Source of the DNA: Clusia tigrina
Lineage: Eukaryota > Arthropoda > Insecta > Diptera > Clusiidae
Assembly: GCA_920105625.2 (NCBI GenBank)
Contig: OV050030.1
Location: 102,889,698-102,953,697, forward strand
Direction: 5' to 3'
DNA: 64,000 bases
This document shows positions 1 through 10,829 of this stretch, piece after piece. Under the pieces are notes generated by a model. The model saw only the letters and a list, made by a program, of their open reading frames with translations. It ran no database searches and was not told the DNA's origin. Position 1 is the first letter of the stretch. Each line of letters starts with the position of its first letter. The translations under genes and the position numbers were made by a program.

Positions 1-1146
1 GCGTTAACGTTCAAGCGTCAAAATTCAGAGCATACACCGCCGTATGTATGTACGTACATATTCGAAGTTTTATATTACTTACCCACGACTGTTTTATTAT
101 TTTATTTTATTTCTCTTTTAAATACGTGCAATGAACCCGTTTATTATTATTCAATACGTACAACAAAAAATATTTTTCTCTACTGCCTTCATTCGGCAAT
201 AGTGCTTAATAAGCAGATTTTCACTACGTCAATTTTACTTGCCCGAGTTTAAGCGGCACACTTTTACTGACATTGACTCTGAAAATCAGCGCTGTGTGCG
301 TTATTTGATACACACACGTACTTGTTTATGTTATTATTCTTGTGTTTACACTTGTAAAACACTGTTAACACATGAATCTAGGTGTGTGGTCTAACGTGGA
401 ATAATTTCAACAAATTATTATGTAGCTTTTTATTCTTGCCCTTAATCGTTACGACTGTTGTAACTGGGCTTCGGATCTCTTACATACGGACCTATCCAAA
501 CAGGTGAGAATTTGTTTTTCCTAGCCTGATTCTTCATTAGTACTTGGTCACCCACATGAAAGATTACTGGATTTAGTACCTTGTTCTACGCTTCCCTGGC
601 TACTCGTTTAGCACAACCCTGGTTTTCTCTAACCAATTCGTGCGCTCGCTGTAACTGATATTTTTGCACTTTATTGGGGTTATCAGCATTGTACACTGGC
701 GCACATTTGCGTTTCAGATTAGCTGGCATGTTGAAATCAAACCCGTAGAGTGTTCTAAAAGGAGTTTGCTTCGTTGATACATGTACCGTATTATTGTGTA
801 CATGCATTGCAGTGGTCAACCATTGACCCCAATTCGAGCCGTCTTCCTTGGCAAAACTGCGCAAGTACTCAGCCAGAGGTCGATGACTACGTTCCAATGA
901 GCCATTCGCCTGTGGATGATATGGTGTTATCTGCAACTTCTTAATTCCCAGCATTTTACAAGTTTCTGAGAATAATTTCGATACAAAAGCATCGGGTATA
1001 GCCACGCACGCCATATACTTTGAGAAATGATCTTGGAAAGTCAATATGTACTGGTTTCCCGAAACTGTCTCAGGTAAAATACCAACAATATCCATATGAA
1101 CATTATCAAATGGTTGTTTTGGTGTGTCCGTTAACACCATTGGCAT
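1..1146 (-). mobile_element. Ty3/Gypsy element, 3' portion (integrase plus 3' region), cut by window start
   Basis: The minus strand reads an integrase core and C-terminal tail followed by a non-coding 3' region that continues past base 1. The 1-585 stretch is a diverged relative of 60814-61200 and of its inverted copies near 55300-55680 and 59120-59510, so this is the same family as the units at 52456-64000. The upstream end stops abruptly at 1146, where an RTE-like fragment begins on the other strand. The copy is older than the 52-64 kb copies, judging by scattered substitutions. Confidence 0.8.
378..1146 (-). pseudogene. Gypsy integrase with catalytic-core deletion
   Basis: Integrase inserts reverse-transcribed element DNA into host DNA. 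The reading frame shows the first core aspartate (HMDIVG) and the glutamate region (NGSLERSHR) followed by the element-specific tail. Compared with the copies at 52456 and 59975, about 30 codons are missing between IPDA and FVSKLF. That gap holds the second catalytic aspartate (TDNGSDF in the other copies), so the enzyme cannot be active. The frame meets a stop near 586 and the tail is frameshifted; the tail stop codon is at about 378-380. Identification as Gypsy integrase is firm; loss of function is inferred from the missing residue. Confidence 0.85.
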
Positions 1147-2140
1147 CTAACTCACAACATGGCTCAGTTAAAATCGGTAATGACTTGTCCGAGCCGTTTG
1201 TTACTGAGCGAGGATTCAGACAAGGTGACTCCTTATCGTGTGTTTTCTTCAATCTAATGTTGGAAAAAATTGTACGTGCAGTAGGTCTAAATCGCACAGG
1301 CACTATCAAGAGTGTCATGTTACTGGCGTATGCTGATGATATTGACATCATTGGCCATAACAGCCGCGTTGTGAGTGCTGCATTTTCCGGCTGGAGAGAG
1401 AAGCGAGGCGAGTGGGTTTAGTGGTGAACGAGGACAAAACGAAGTACTTGGTGTCAACACACAAAGAGTCTCAGCGTCTTGGACACCACGTCACTGTTGG
1501 CGACTACAACTTTGAAGTTGTGAAGGATTTCGTTTATCTGGGAACCAGCATCAACACCACGAACGATGTCAGCAAGAAGATCAAGCGAAGAGTCACTCTT
1601 GCCAACAGATGTTACTTTGGGCTCAGTAGGCAATTGAGAAGCAGAGCCCTCTCTCGACGAACAAAAATTACGCTCTACAAAGCCCTCATCCTTCCCGTCC
1701 TGCTTTATGGTGCCGAAACCTGGACGATGACAAACAACGATGAGCGAGCTTTGGGCGTTCGAGAGAAAAATGCTTCGAAGGATCTATGGTCCTATATGCG
1801 TCTGCAGAGAGTATCGAATCTGATGAAACAACGAGCTGTATGAGCTGTACGCCGACATTGATATAGTTCAGCGCATTAAAACGCAGCGGCTGCGCTGGCT
1901 GGGACATGTTGTGCGAATGGATAAAAGTGCTCCGGTGAAAAAAGTATTTGAATCGATGCCGCCGGGTGGCGGACGCAGGAGGGGGAGACCACCAATACGT
2001 TGGAAGGACCAAGTTCAAGAGGACCTGGCTGCACTTGGTGTTTCCAATTGGCGCCAGCGTGCGCGAAGCAGAGACGACTGGCGAAGGCTGATAACGCGGC
2101 AATGATCAGAAATGGTTGTACGCCAATTATGATGATGATG
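1147..2140 (+). mobile_element. RTE-like non-LTR retrotransposon, 5'-truncated 3' part
   Basis: The fragment carries the end of the reverse transcriptase palm, the thumb and the C-terminal region, and ends in a short ATGATGATGAT run that passes into (TA)n. A short 3' UTR ending in a simple repeat is usual for RTE-type elements; the clade assignment rests on that and on protein resemblance, so it is moderate. Its 5' edge abuts the Gypsy fragment. Confidence 0.7.
1171..2105 (+). pseudogene. RTE-like reverse transcriptase, C-terminal half, frameshifted
   Basis: Reverse transcriptase copies element RNA at a nicked target. The palm motif B region (ERGFRQGDSLSC) and the catalytic YADD box (1329-1340, in LLAYADDIDIIG) are present. 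Downstream the thumb-type motif VKDFVYLGTSI near 1525-1560 and the C-terminal signature [10 protein letters not shown] near 1890-1920 are recognisable. The reading passes through at least three frames (1020-1421, 1412-1843, 1911-2105), so it is a pseudogene despite an intact YADD. The endonuclease and the N-terminal part of the RT are absent. Confidence 0.8.
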
Positions 2141-2296
<156 letters not shown>

Positions 2297-3297
2297 TCGT
2301 ATATGTATATAAAATAATTTATGTATATAGATATATAACTTTATGTAAGAATAAACTCAACTCAAGGGGCGCTCACGCAATTATTAGTACAGTTAAACCC
2401 GCACTTATTTCATAAAATTCCGCGAAAATTATTGTTTCCCAAGAACTAATGTGCAATAATTTTTTATTTCTCATTGCTTAAACGTAAACCTAATTTATGA
2501 GCTTTACCTTATTCTTATGTCATTAATTTTTCACGATATACAAGAAAAATAAATTATTAAAAGCTTTGAAAACTTATAAAAGTACCAATTTTTGCACTTC
2601 TGATGTGTGTGTGGTGAAGTATGTGGAGTTGATTCGATGAATGAAAGAGCAAACGGACACTAAACTTAGATCTAGGAGCAGAGGAAGACGAAAATTAAGA
2701 AATTGCCGGTCAAAAGAGAATTAAACCATTTTACAGTATTCTCACAAATAACAACAGGTTCAATAATCTCCGAAAATTCTTCAAAGTAGGTCAAAAATGC
2801 AGCAAAATTATACAGAGGTAGTGCTTCTTTCTTTAATAATGACGAAAACAATTTTTAAGTTTATCGAATTAATTTTTTTACTTAAACGCAACTGCAATAT
2901 TTCGACTTATGGATTATCAAAAAAAATTTTATGTTTTCAGGTATGTTGAGAAGTTAAGTGAATTGCGGAATTACGATAGTTGGAGTTCAATGGGGGTTGC
3001 ACTGTATTTTTACCACCCCATACATAAATTTGAAAACATTCTCACACTAGCAGAACTCGCACAAATATATTAATATCAAATGTCTATTCTATTTGTTCTT
3101 TGGTTCAACGTTCCTAAGTTACGATATTGCATCGGACGCTCGTGTGCACTAATGTATGTTCTGAGGTAGTTGTAAGATATTTTGATAAATAAAGTTTCAG
3201 TTTAGGAACAACTCACAAACTGAACAGTTTGTTTTTCCTTTATTACTGTTATTGACGACGAGGATAAAAGTATAGTTCCATGCTACAAGAGTGACTA
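2297..3297. other. Flank of the LOA insertion, no gene recognised
   Basis: AT-rich sequence present in both arms of the inverted duplication. No long reading frame is open. On the plus strand an AATAAA signal near 3187 is followed about 55 bases later by ATTGACGACGAGGAT, which resembles the leader just after the LTR of some insect Gypsy elements. This part may therefore be an old LTR, but I see no second LTR and the call is weak. Confidence 0.35.
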
Positions 3298-3402
3298 TGG
3301 TAGGTAGGTAGGTAGGAGTGGCAGCCTTTGTCGCAAAAAGCACACTTAAGCACATACAATGGCTCGTTGTGGTACCACACTAAGACGACGCGACTCCCCC
3401 GT

Positions 3403-4672
3403 CTAGAATTTTGGGAACCACAGTGATTCCGAAATGAACCTGGCTATGTCCTTAATGTTGATGGAAGATAGTTCGGTTAAGGAAGTGAAGTAAGGTGAGC
3501 CTAGGAATTTTAATCTTCGCCTGGCCAGGGCTGGGCACTGACACATGAGATGAAGAACTGTTTATCCCTTCCTCCTCAGAGCCACAGCTGCGACAGAAGT
3601 CGTTATAGGGCAGTGCTAGTCTTTCAGCATGTTTCCCGATCAGACAGTGTCCCGTGAACACATTTATTATAGTGCCAATGGAGTTCCTGCTAATATTGAG
3701 TAGCTGACTAGTACGCCTAATGTCGATAGTGCTCCAGGTTTGTCTAGCAACACTACAGGTATGTTCATTTACCCAGGCTTTTTTAGCTGCCTCAAGGTAG
3801 TCATGTTTTATGGCCCATTTGACCGTGGCCAGTGCGACACCTACATCAAAAGAGGGGGAGATGTCAGGGAGCAGCGTACCTATTTTGGCCAATTCATCGG
3901 CCTCGCAGTTTCCTAGAATGTTGCTATGTCCAGGCATCCAGCATATGTGAACCTGTGAGTTACCTGAGACGACGTTCAGGGAGGAGTGGCAATCGAGTAC
4001 AAGCTTAGAAGTAGTGAATACACCAGCCAGTGACTTGATTGCCGTCTGACTGTCCGTGAATATGCGTATCATCACATCGCATACTTCATTGCGAATAAGC
4101 CACTTGGACGCTTGGAATATTGCCATTACTTCCGCCTGAAAGACGCTGCAATGGTCAGGGAGACGATAGGAGAGCTTGATGCCAAGTTTTCTGGAGAAGA
4201 TGCCGCAACCGACCTTATTCTCCAGTTTGGAGCCATCCGTGTATATGTCAATGGAACTACCAGTGACCACTAAATTGTTGGACCATTCCTCTCTACTAGG
4301 AATGTAAGTGTCGAACCCGTGGTTTAGATTAGGTGTAGAGCACGTATAGTCCACGTCCGTCTGTACGGGCGTGTCCTGCAGCAGAATATTGGCGTGGCCC
4401 AGGTTCAGCCTAGTCCAGCGCGATATAGCATTGAGTCTAGTTGCCGAGCATTTTCCTTGTTGCTTGACCAGAAGCCTAGTGGGCAACCAATGTAGGAATG
4501 CAAATAGAGCTTTGGTAGAGGTGGTACGCAGAGCCCCTGTTATCAGAACCGCTGCTGTTCTTCTTACCTTGTCAAGAGGTTTTGGGTTCACCGCCTTGTC
4601 AGTTGCGGGCCACCAGAAGACAGCGCCGTAGAGAAAGTACGGCTCAACCACCGCCGCATAGAGCCAGGACAT
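3403..4672 (-). pseudogene. LOA ORF2 C-terminal part: thumb, RNase H, zinc finger
   Basis: RNase H removes RNA from the RNA-DNA hybrid during target-primed reverse transcription. The open stretch (3452-4672, 406 codons) begins in the thumb-like region (LYAAVVEPYFLYGAVFWW). It contains an RNase H fold with DIYTDGSKLENKVGCGIF, FQAEVMAI, FTDSQTAIKSL and WMPGHSNILGNCEADELAK, so the D-E-D-H/D set looks preserved. It ends near a CRSCGSEEE zinc-binding start; a one-base insertion after this point throws the last residues out of frame. The original stop, shared with the other arm, is the TAG at 3403-3405. This is the longest open frame among the LOA fragments. Confidence 0.8.
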
Positions 4673-4675
4673 GGT

Positions 4676-5984
4676 TCAAGGTTGGACGCCCCATGTTGTT
4701 CCCATGGATCTCTTGCAACAGTACAGAGCACACGTGGCTTTCCGTACCCTCTCCGCCAAATTTGCTTTCCAATGGAGCTTAGGTTCCAGGATCAGACCTA
4801 GATACTTGACGCTATTGCTTAGGCTAAGCGAATTCCCATTAAGTTTGGGTAAGTCAAAACTTGGTATTTTGTGCTTCCTGGTGAAGAGCATAACCTCAGC
4901 TTTGGAAGGGTTGACATCTAGGCCATTGGGACAATATGCTAAGAGTGTAGCTTAGCTTTTCTGATAGTGTTGACAGATACTTACCGGAAACAGAGATAGC
5001 AATGTCGTCCGCATAAGCTATAGTGTTACAGCCGGTTTGATCTAATCTCCTAAGTAGTGTGTTCACCGTCAGATTGCATATGAGGGGTGAAAGCACACCG
5101 CCTTGTGGAGTACTTCTCTTGACAGTCCTTTTAGCATGTACGTTTCCTATTGAGGAGCTAATGACGCGTGTTTTCAGTAGCTGTTCGATGAACCTAACCA
5201 AGCTGGGGTCCAGGTTCAGGTTTACTAAGGATTTCGTGATGGCGGAGGGACAAATATTGTTGAATGTCCCTTCTATATCGAGAAATACTGCAAGAGTATA
5301 TTCTTTGTTGGCAAGAGATTTCTCTACTTGCTCAATGAGCACCTGAAGCGCTGTTTCCACTGACTTGCCTTTAATGTAGGCATGTTGTGATTTGGAAAGG
5401 CACGTGGAATTAATAGAGCTCCTGATTTGTATATCAAGGACTCTTTCCAGTGTTTCAAAAGAAAGGAGGACAAACTAATTGGTCTATAGTCCTTAGGCTT
5501 GGTGTGGGTCGACTTTCCTGCTTTAGGGATGAATACTACTCGAGCTTCTCTCCAGCTTTTGGGAATGTACGACCATCTTAGGCATATTATAAATATGCAG
5601 TAGCCAAGGCGCAACCGCACTTGCAGTCTGCTGAATGTCCGCGGGAATGAAACCATTAGCCCCGGTAGATTTAAAAGACTTAAAGCTGTTGATGGCCCAC
5701 TGAATATGCGTGTTGGTCATTTGGAATTGGGTTGAGTGACTCAAGGAGTGGTTGGTGTCAAGAGACCTGCAATCCACAAAGATTTCATTCCCCGGGAAGT
5801 GTGTTTCTATTAGGGCGTCTAGAGTGTCAGTGTCAGAGTCAGTCCAGGTACCGTCCGATCTCTGAATACATTCCACAGCCCGAGGGGTGGTATTGAGAAT
5901 CCTCCGGAGTCTACTTGTCTCGGACGAGCTTTCTATGTTGCCACAGAAGTCTCGCCAAGACGCTCGTTTGGATCTCCTAACCAT
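4676..5984 (-). pseudogene. LOA ORF2 reverse transcriptase, frameshifted
   Basis: RT motifs occur in order on the minus strand: the fingers region (WREARVVFIPKAGK, near 5510-5560), motif A (FLDIEGTFNNI), motif B (STPQGGVLSPLI) and motif C with an intact YADD box at 5004-5015. The region is split into at least four frames (5523-5984, 5324-5656, 4896-5360, 4676-4891). TPQGG in motif B separates it from the R1-type copies further on, which read PQGS. The other arm has lost 4615-5242, including YADD. Confidence 0.85.
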
Positions 5985-6639
5985 ATACTTTGTTTGTCTT
6001 TGAAAGGGAGCCAGTCATTTGTAGCTTTGGCTCTGTTGAAGAGCTTGCGGCATTATTTTCGTAGCTCAGCAATTTCCGAATTCCACCAAGGGGGTTTGTG
6101 TTTCCCTCTTGGCTTCGGTAAGTTGTAGGCTGATTTGACAACAGAGTTAAATAGTGCTGTAATGGTTTCAACCGCTCGATGTATATCGAGGTGATTGTTG
6201 ATAATGGGAGGAGTCGACTGCAGGCCCGACTCTATAATGGTCTGGAATTTTGTCCAGACAGAATCCCGGGATGCGCTTTCAATTAGCCTCCGCTACCAGC
6301 AGCTTTAAAGTATACGGAGGCGGCGTCAGCCCATGGTCGTGCGCCATGTATCTGCTGACGATCCATGTAGCTGCTGACGATCCATGTAGCCATGGTGTTG
6401 GTGGAAATAACCATGGCTACATTATCCTTGTGGCTGAATCTGTGAAGAAGAAGAGCGTTAATGTTGTTCTTAACAAGAATACAGGCTCTGGGTTTACCTC
6501 GATCCTGCACGAATATTGTGCGGTATCCGCTTATAGTGAGTCCGCGAACCTGATCATTTACGTCCCAAGGTTCTTGGACCAGTCTGAGTTCCTCTCCTTT
6601 TTGAGTCAGGTGGAGGATCAGGGCTGCCGAGTCAGCCAT
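5977..6639 (-). pseudogene. LOA ORF2 N-terminus: endonuclease start and linker
   Basis: The endonuclease of this family nicks the target DNA. The frame opens with MADSAALILHLTQKG at 6639, matching the ORF2 start of the other arm at 12247, and includes VQEPW, a conserved glutamate motif of the APE-type nuclease. A 19-bp tandem duplication near 6353-6391 shifts the frame. About 300 bp that would hold the GADANAHHEVWGS segment are missing near 6270. Linker sequence absent from the other arm follows to 5977. Confidence 0.75.
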
Positions 6640-6906
6640 AGAATGGTGAAGGTTAATCTGTTATACCCTCACCATTCACGGAGGTGGCCATCATCGTCAC
6701 GCTGGCTGCCTCCTCTTCTGACAGAGGAGAATCACCAACGTCATCGATATTTGTTATCGGACGTCCGCAGAAACTGCCTACCGATTCTGAGGCCGAAGCG
6801 TAACTCTCCCCATCATCGAAGGTGAGATCCGGTTCGGCCTGAGTGGGGGGCTTGTATGCCCAGTAAAATTTTTAAGAAAAAACGCTAAATAAATATTAAG
6901 GATCAG

Positions 6907-7406
6907 GATTATATTGACTCTTTTGAAAAATTAAAGAAGTTGATTAAAGCAGACTCTATACTTATTTATCCCGATTTTACGAAAATGTTCACACTAATCA
7001 CTTATGCTAGTCATTTTGAATAGGGGCAGTTCTTTTGCAAAGTAATAAAACAAAATGTTTTGCAAGCTGCTCATTAAATGGCCACCAAAAAAACTATAGT
7101 ACCATAGAGAAAGAACTCTTGGCTATAGTTTGGGCAACAACATATTTTCGCCCATATCTTTTTGGCCGTAAATTTACAATGAAAACAGATCATCGCCCAC
7201 TTGTATGGCTAAATAATTTGAAAGAGCCCAATTCCAAGTCACAACGGTGGAAAATCTGGCTTAACGAATTTGATTTCAATATTGAATACATAAAAGGTAA
7301 GGAAAATGTAATAGCAAACGGACTGAGTAGAATCGTTTACGAAGAACCGCAAAATCAAGACGTATTAATCAATTTCAATGAATTAGCCGAGGATGAAATT
7401 GAAACT
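6907..7406 (+). pseudogene. Gypsy RNase H domain (inverted part)
   Basis: The frame contains the RNase H signatures of Gypsy pol: NYSTIEKELLAIVWA, KTDHRPLVWL and an IEYIKGKENVIANGLSR stretch, where the usual final aspartate of ADxLSR is replaced (ANGLSR). Upstream, 6907-7035 reads a connection-domain sequence ending in a stop and a one-base shift. The frame leaves the homology at 7407, where the antiparallel RT fragment starts. Confidence 0.75.
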
Positions 7407-7412
7407 GTGCAC

Positions 7413-8100
7413 AATTTTAGAGTAATCTTTTATAAATCGTCTATAATGGCCTGTTATCCCAAGGAATGATTTTATTTCTTTTTGCTGTTTTGGCAAACGT
7501 ATTTTGTCGATCGCCTTTACTTTCTTTGGATTAGTTTTAATTCCGTCTGTCGTAATGGCGTGACCTAAAAATTCTGTTTCTTTAGCGAAAAAGGTACATT
7601 TATCTAATTGAATTTGGAGATTGGCGTTGTTGACAGTTTAATATTTTATTTAATGATTCTAAGTGTCCTTCTAGATAAGTAGAAAAAACCAGATTTTCAT
7701 CTAAATAAACACTACAAATTTTATTCAAATGCTTTTTTAAGACATTATTCATCAGCCTTTGAAATGTGGCTGGCGCATTTCGTTATCCGAATGGCATACG
7801 AAGAAATTCGTAGTGCCCACTAGTTGCTGAGAAAGCTGTTTTGTGGATGTCGTCGGAGTGCATTTCGATTTGGTGGTAGCCTTTAACTGTATTCGATGAC
7901 ATTACGCCATTTTTGTTTAGAACTATCCATATAGGGCTATTATATGGACTATTTGATTCTCTTATAATTTTCTGAGCTAGCATTTCGTCTATTTGTTTGT
8001 TAACTTCCTCTTTATGGATTTCTGTATACCTATATAATTTAGAGTAGATTGGTACATCGTTTTTTGTTATGATTTTGAGTTTGTTTCACTCCTAAATGTT
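7413..8100 (-). pseudogene. Gypsy reverse transcriptase, internally deleted
   Basis: On the minus strand the RT start (YRYTEIHKEEVNKQI near 8040, then ESNSPYNSPIW) leads to GYHQIEM and FLRMPFG. About 30 codons around the DYRKLN block are missing. The palm after FLRMPFG (7740-7783) and the C-terminal FLGH and FLG segments (7450-7620) are frameshifted. I could not find an intact YxDD; near 7700 the frame reads VYLDE. Confidence 0.7.
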
Positions 8101-8288
8101 AAATTGTCAATACCGTTACAAAATACTTTACTTGTCTATGTATTATGTCTTGTATTATGTCTTTTTATGAAAGATTTTAAAGTTGTTGCCTCATGCTCAC
8201 TAAGATGGTCTGTTCGAATTAAGTCTTCAACATCATGTGTTTTTCCTTCCTGACAATTTCTAACGTATTTTCTCTACAAGTTATTTAA

Positions 8289-8761
8289 TCATATATGTCT
8301 TCTTCTTTGTGAAAAGTATAATGTTATGCTAGATTTACTTGGTATTAATTGTCTATTAGGATAGTCGATTACACAGTCAAGGTCCTTGAGAATATTATTA
8401 CCTATTAATCCATCGTAAGCGTTATGATGGTTCCATTCCAAAAATTGACAGTAGTAGTTATCAAATTTTAACTCTTTAAAAATTTGGAATTTACAAAGTT
8501 TTATTATTGTATGCACATTTCCAATTTTAACTCTTTAAAAATTGGGAATTTACAAAGTTTTATTATTGTATGCACATTTCCTAAACCTATAATTGAAGCA
8601 TTTATGTCCTGTTTCCATTTAGGATGGCAAATGTCGTCGTTAATGATACTAAATTCTGCTCCAGTGTCAATAATTAAGTAAAGTGTTCCTACAGGTTTTT
8701 TAAATTTTTTATAGGGTAAGTTCTTCCCCCGGTTTCCTGAAAATTTATACTGGAGTTGCAC
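8289..8761 (-). pseudogene. Gypsy aspartic protease with 61-bp tandem duplication
   Basis: The protease processes Gag-Pol. LIIDTGAEFSII near 8650-8680 contains the catalytic DTG. The flap and C-terminal part (GLIGNNIL) lies at 8289-8516. A segment of about 61 bp (8460-8580) is present twice in tandem and breaks the frame between these halves. Confidence 0.75.
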
Positions 8762-8832
8762 ACCTCCACAGGGGTAACTTGTTGGTTCCGGTGTGTGCTA
8801 TTGGACTGTCTAGAAATACCTGAATTATTTCC

Positions 8833-9755
8833 CTAGTAATTACGACCAAATAAGTTATTATTCTCACTTCTATCATTTGTGATATTTTGAGTTGTCCGGT
8901 CTCTGTTATAATAGTTATTAGTATTATAGTCCTTATTTTGTGTCAAATTTCTATTAAAATTACCTTGATGTTCATGAGTAGAATTTTTATTATAATAATA
9001 TTTTTGGTTATTATAATTGCCATTTTGACTGTAATGCTGAATATAGGGTATATTGGCTGAAATTATTGCCATTTTGGTAACTATAATTATAGCGATTTCT
9101 TAGTTTGGTTTGATCTCGAGCATAATGGTTGTTTTTTAAAATATGATTCCTTAAATTATCACTAAAATTCAGAGTATTATAACTTCTTCCCACTGGGCCG
9201 TTTAAACTGTAAGATTGATGGCGTGCTTCCAAAATAATTTTATAGGCGTCGTCTAATGAGTCTTGGTTTCTTGAGAAGATCATAGTTTTTGTTGGTACAG
9301 GTAAGTGGTCGTTAAATACAATCAAGGCAATTCTATTTATTTCTGTAACAGAGTATAGTCCATCATTGTGAGTCAATTGTTGGTTTATTATCCTATTTGC
9401 AAATTTATTTATTGTGTAACAGTAGTTTTCGATTTTTCCGTCGAGTCTCGTTGCTTTCAGTCTGTCCATAACTTCATTACTACTAGTTTTTCGCCGAAGT
9501 GTTTTGTTAAAATGTCCCTAGGTTGAGGCCAGTCTTCTGCTAATCCTTGCCTGTGTATCTCTTGTCTGTCCGATGCACTTATTTTTCATGTACGAGTATA
9601 CAAAAAGATTGTTTTTATTGTTTGCATCGAAGCCATCGATTGTAGATAAGAGTGATTCCATTTGATATATGAAGTCTGTCAGTTCCGTCAAAATAACGAA
9701 TATTTTTTATACAATTGAACGCGATGTTAAACATATTTATAGTATTCACATCCAT
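8833..9755 (-). pseudogene. Gypsy gag
   Basis: Gag forms the particle that packages element RNA. A likely start ATG is at 9753-9755. The capsid-like part includes RYFDGT near 9670-9700 and MDRLKATRLDGKIENYCYTINKFA split at 9469-9430. The C-terminal part (8833-9072) is rich in Asn, Gln and Tyr, a composition seen in several fly Gypsy gags in place of a zinc knuckle. At least three frameshifts occur. Confidence 0.7.
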
Positions 9756-10087
9756 TTTACTTATTATTATCTTTTTTCTTTTTTTGTATATATATATATT
9801 AAATGTTTCATTTTTATTTAAGATACAATATTTATTTTAATTTTCTTTGATAATGCTTTATATTACGACGGTAAATTTTATAATCTTATTTAGCTAATAA
9901 CCTTAAAAAATTGTGCTATCCTTTGTTGTAGAACTCTCCGCTCAATATCTGATATAATACCTCAAGAGCAGAGTACGTATCTTCCGAAATAGACTTGAGT
10001 TGAGTTGTCTTATGAAAGTAGTTGTTTTTCGACCTTTTTCTGCGTTCTTCTAAATGCTTTGTTGTAGTTTACAGCTGCTGACGACAA

Positions 10088-10164
<77 letters not shown>

Positions 10165-10410
10165 CGCTTTTCAACTTGTTGCTTAGATGAACGCAGCGAT
10201 ATATTTTGTTCACTTTTGAAGTCAATTATTATGCAATTAATTTATAATTTCTTTACAGTTAATATCTTAAATTACTGTTGATTTTAAAGTTTGGAATTTT
10301 GTAGCTTTTATTTGAGAAAATTTTCATTACTTCCATAGTCACTCTTGCAGAGAAGTGTAGATCGCCTCCTCGTGGTGCACTCTGGATAGCGCTAAATGGT
10401 CTATATCCCC
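9756..10410. other. AT-rich spacer, no gene recognised
   Basis: No long open frame or known element is visible. It contains a (TA)n array at 10097-10160 that begins in a short A-run. Confidence 0.6.
10097..10160. repeat. (TA)n microsatellite
   Basis: About 64 bp of uninterrupted TA repeats following an A-run. Confidence 0.95.
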
Positions 10411-10829
10411 CTCCCCCCGGTATCCGGTGCAACCTGCCTGTGGAGAGCATCTGATGTCAGACGGCACGACCCTATTCGTCCACGGACTACCCCCCAACAA
10501 TCTTTTTATTTGATTGCTCCTGGGCTGGCGGGTGTGGCTTCTGGACCAAATACAACCGGAAGGAAACCCAGTGCGAACGGCTCCAGTTTTAGGTCACATC
10601 CGTCTCCGTCCCGTTAAAACCTTGGCAGGCCTCAAAGTACGTTCGATGTACGTCGTCATTTGGTTGATGTTGTAGGTTTGGTTGAGACTAGCTCCCAATT
10701 AGCACTGGTCTGGCTCTGAGCACTCGCACCCATAAGGACTTGTGCCAACCCTCGCATGGCTTCTCTGCAATTGCATAGATAACCATGGGACCAATAAGGT
10801 GACTACATATTCGTACTGAGATAGCGGCT

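Larger units (their letters stand above)
2297..6860. repeat. Inverted duplication, arm 1
   Basis: Read as reverse complement, this segment matches 12040-15840 with interruptions. The match covers the LOA ORF1 tail (6640-6860 against 12040-12240), LOA ORF2, the LOA 3' UTR, and about 1 kb of non-LOA flank (2297-3297 against 14820-15840). Shared flank outside the transposon shows segment duplication in inverse orientation, not two independent insertions. The arms differ by several deletions and many substitutions, so the event is not recent. Confidence 0.85.
3298..6860 (-). mobile_element. LOA-clade non-LTR retrotransposon, copy 1
   Basis: On the minus strand the order is ORF1 tail, endonuclease, linker, reverse transcriptase, RNase H, C-terminal zinc finger and 3' UTR, ending in (CCTA)n at 3299-3316. 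An RNase H domain after the RT, together with this endonuclease type, fits the LOA clade. ORF1 is missing except its end, because the arm stops at 6860 against a Gypsy fragment. The middle of the endonuclease is deleted. Confidence 0.85.
6861..9755. mobile_element. Ty3/Gypsy element with internal inversion (gag, PR, RT minus; RNase H plus)
   Basis: From 9755 down to 7413 the minus strand reads gag, protease and reverse transcriptase in normal order. At 7407-7412 the reading switches strand: the expected continuation of pol (connection and RNase H) is found on the plus strand at 6907-7406. No LTR or integrase is visible. It fills most of the spacer between the two arms of the inverted duplication. 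Confidence 0.75.

Noticed and set aside
2690..3080. Two-exon host gene with a short intron (AGGTAGTG ... TTTTCAG)
   Set aside because: Splice-like bases exist but the exons show no recognisable protein and the second copy (arm 2) does not keep the frame convincingly.
6250..6825. 191-codon plus-strand frame as a gene
   Set aside because: It is antisense to the LOA endonuclease start and ORF1 tail, which have clear homology.
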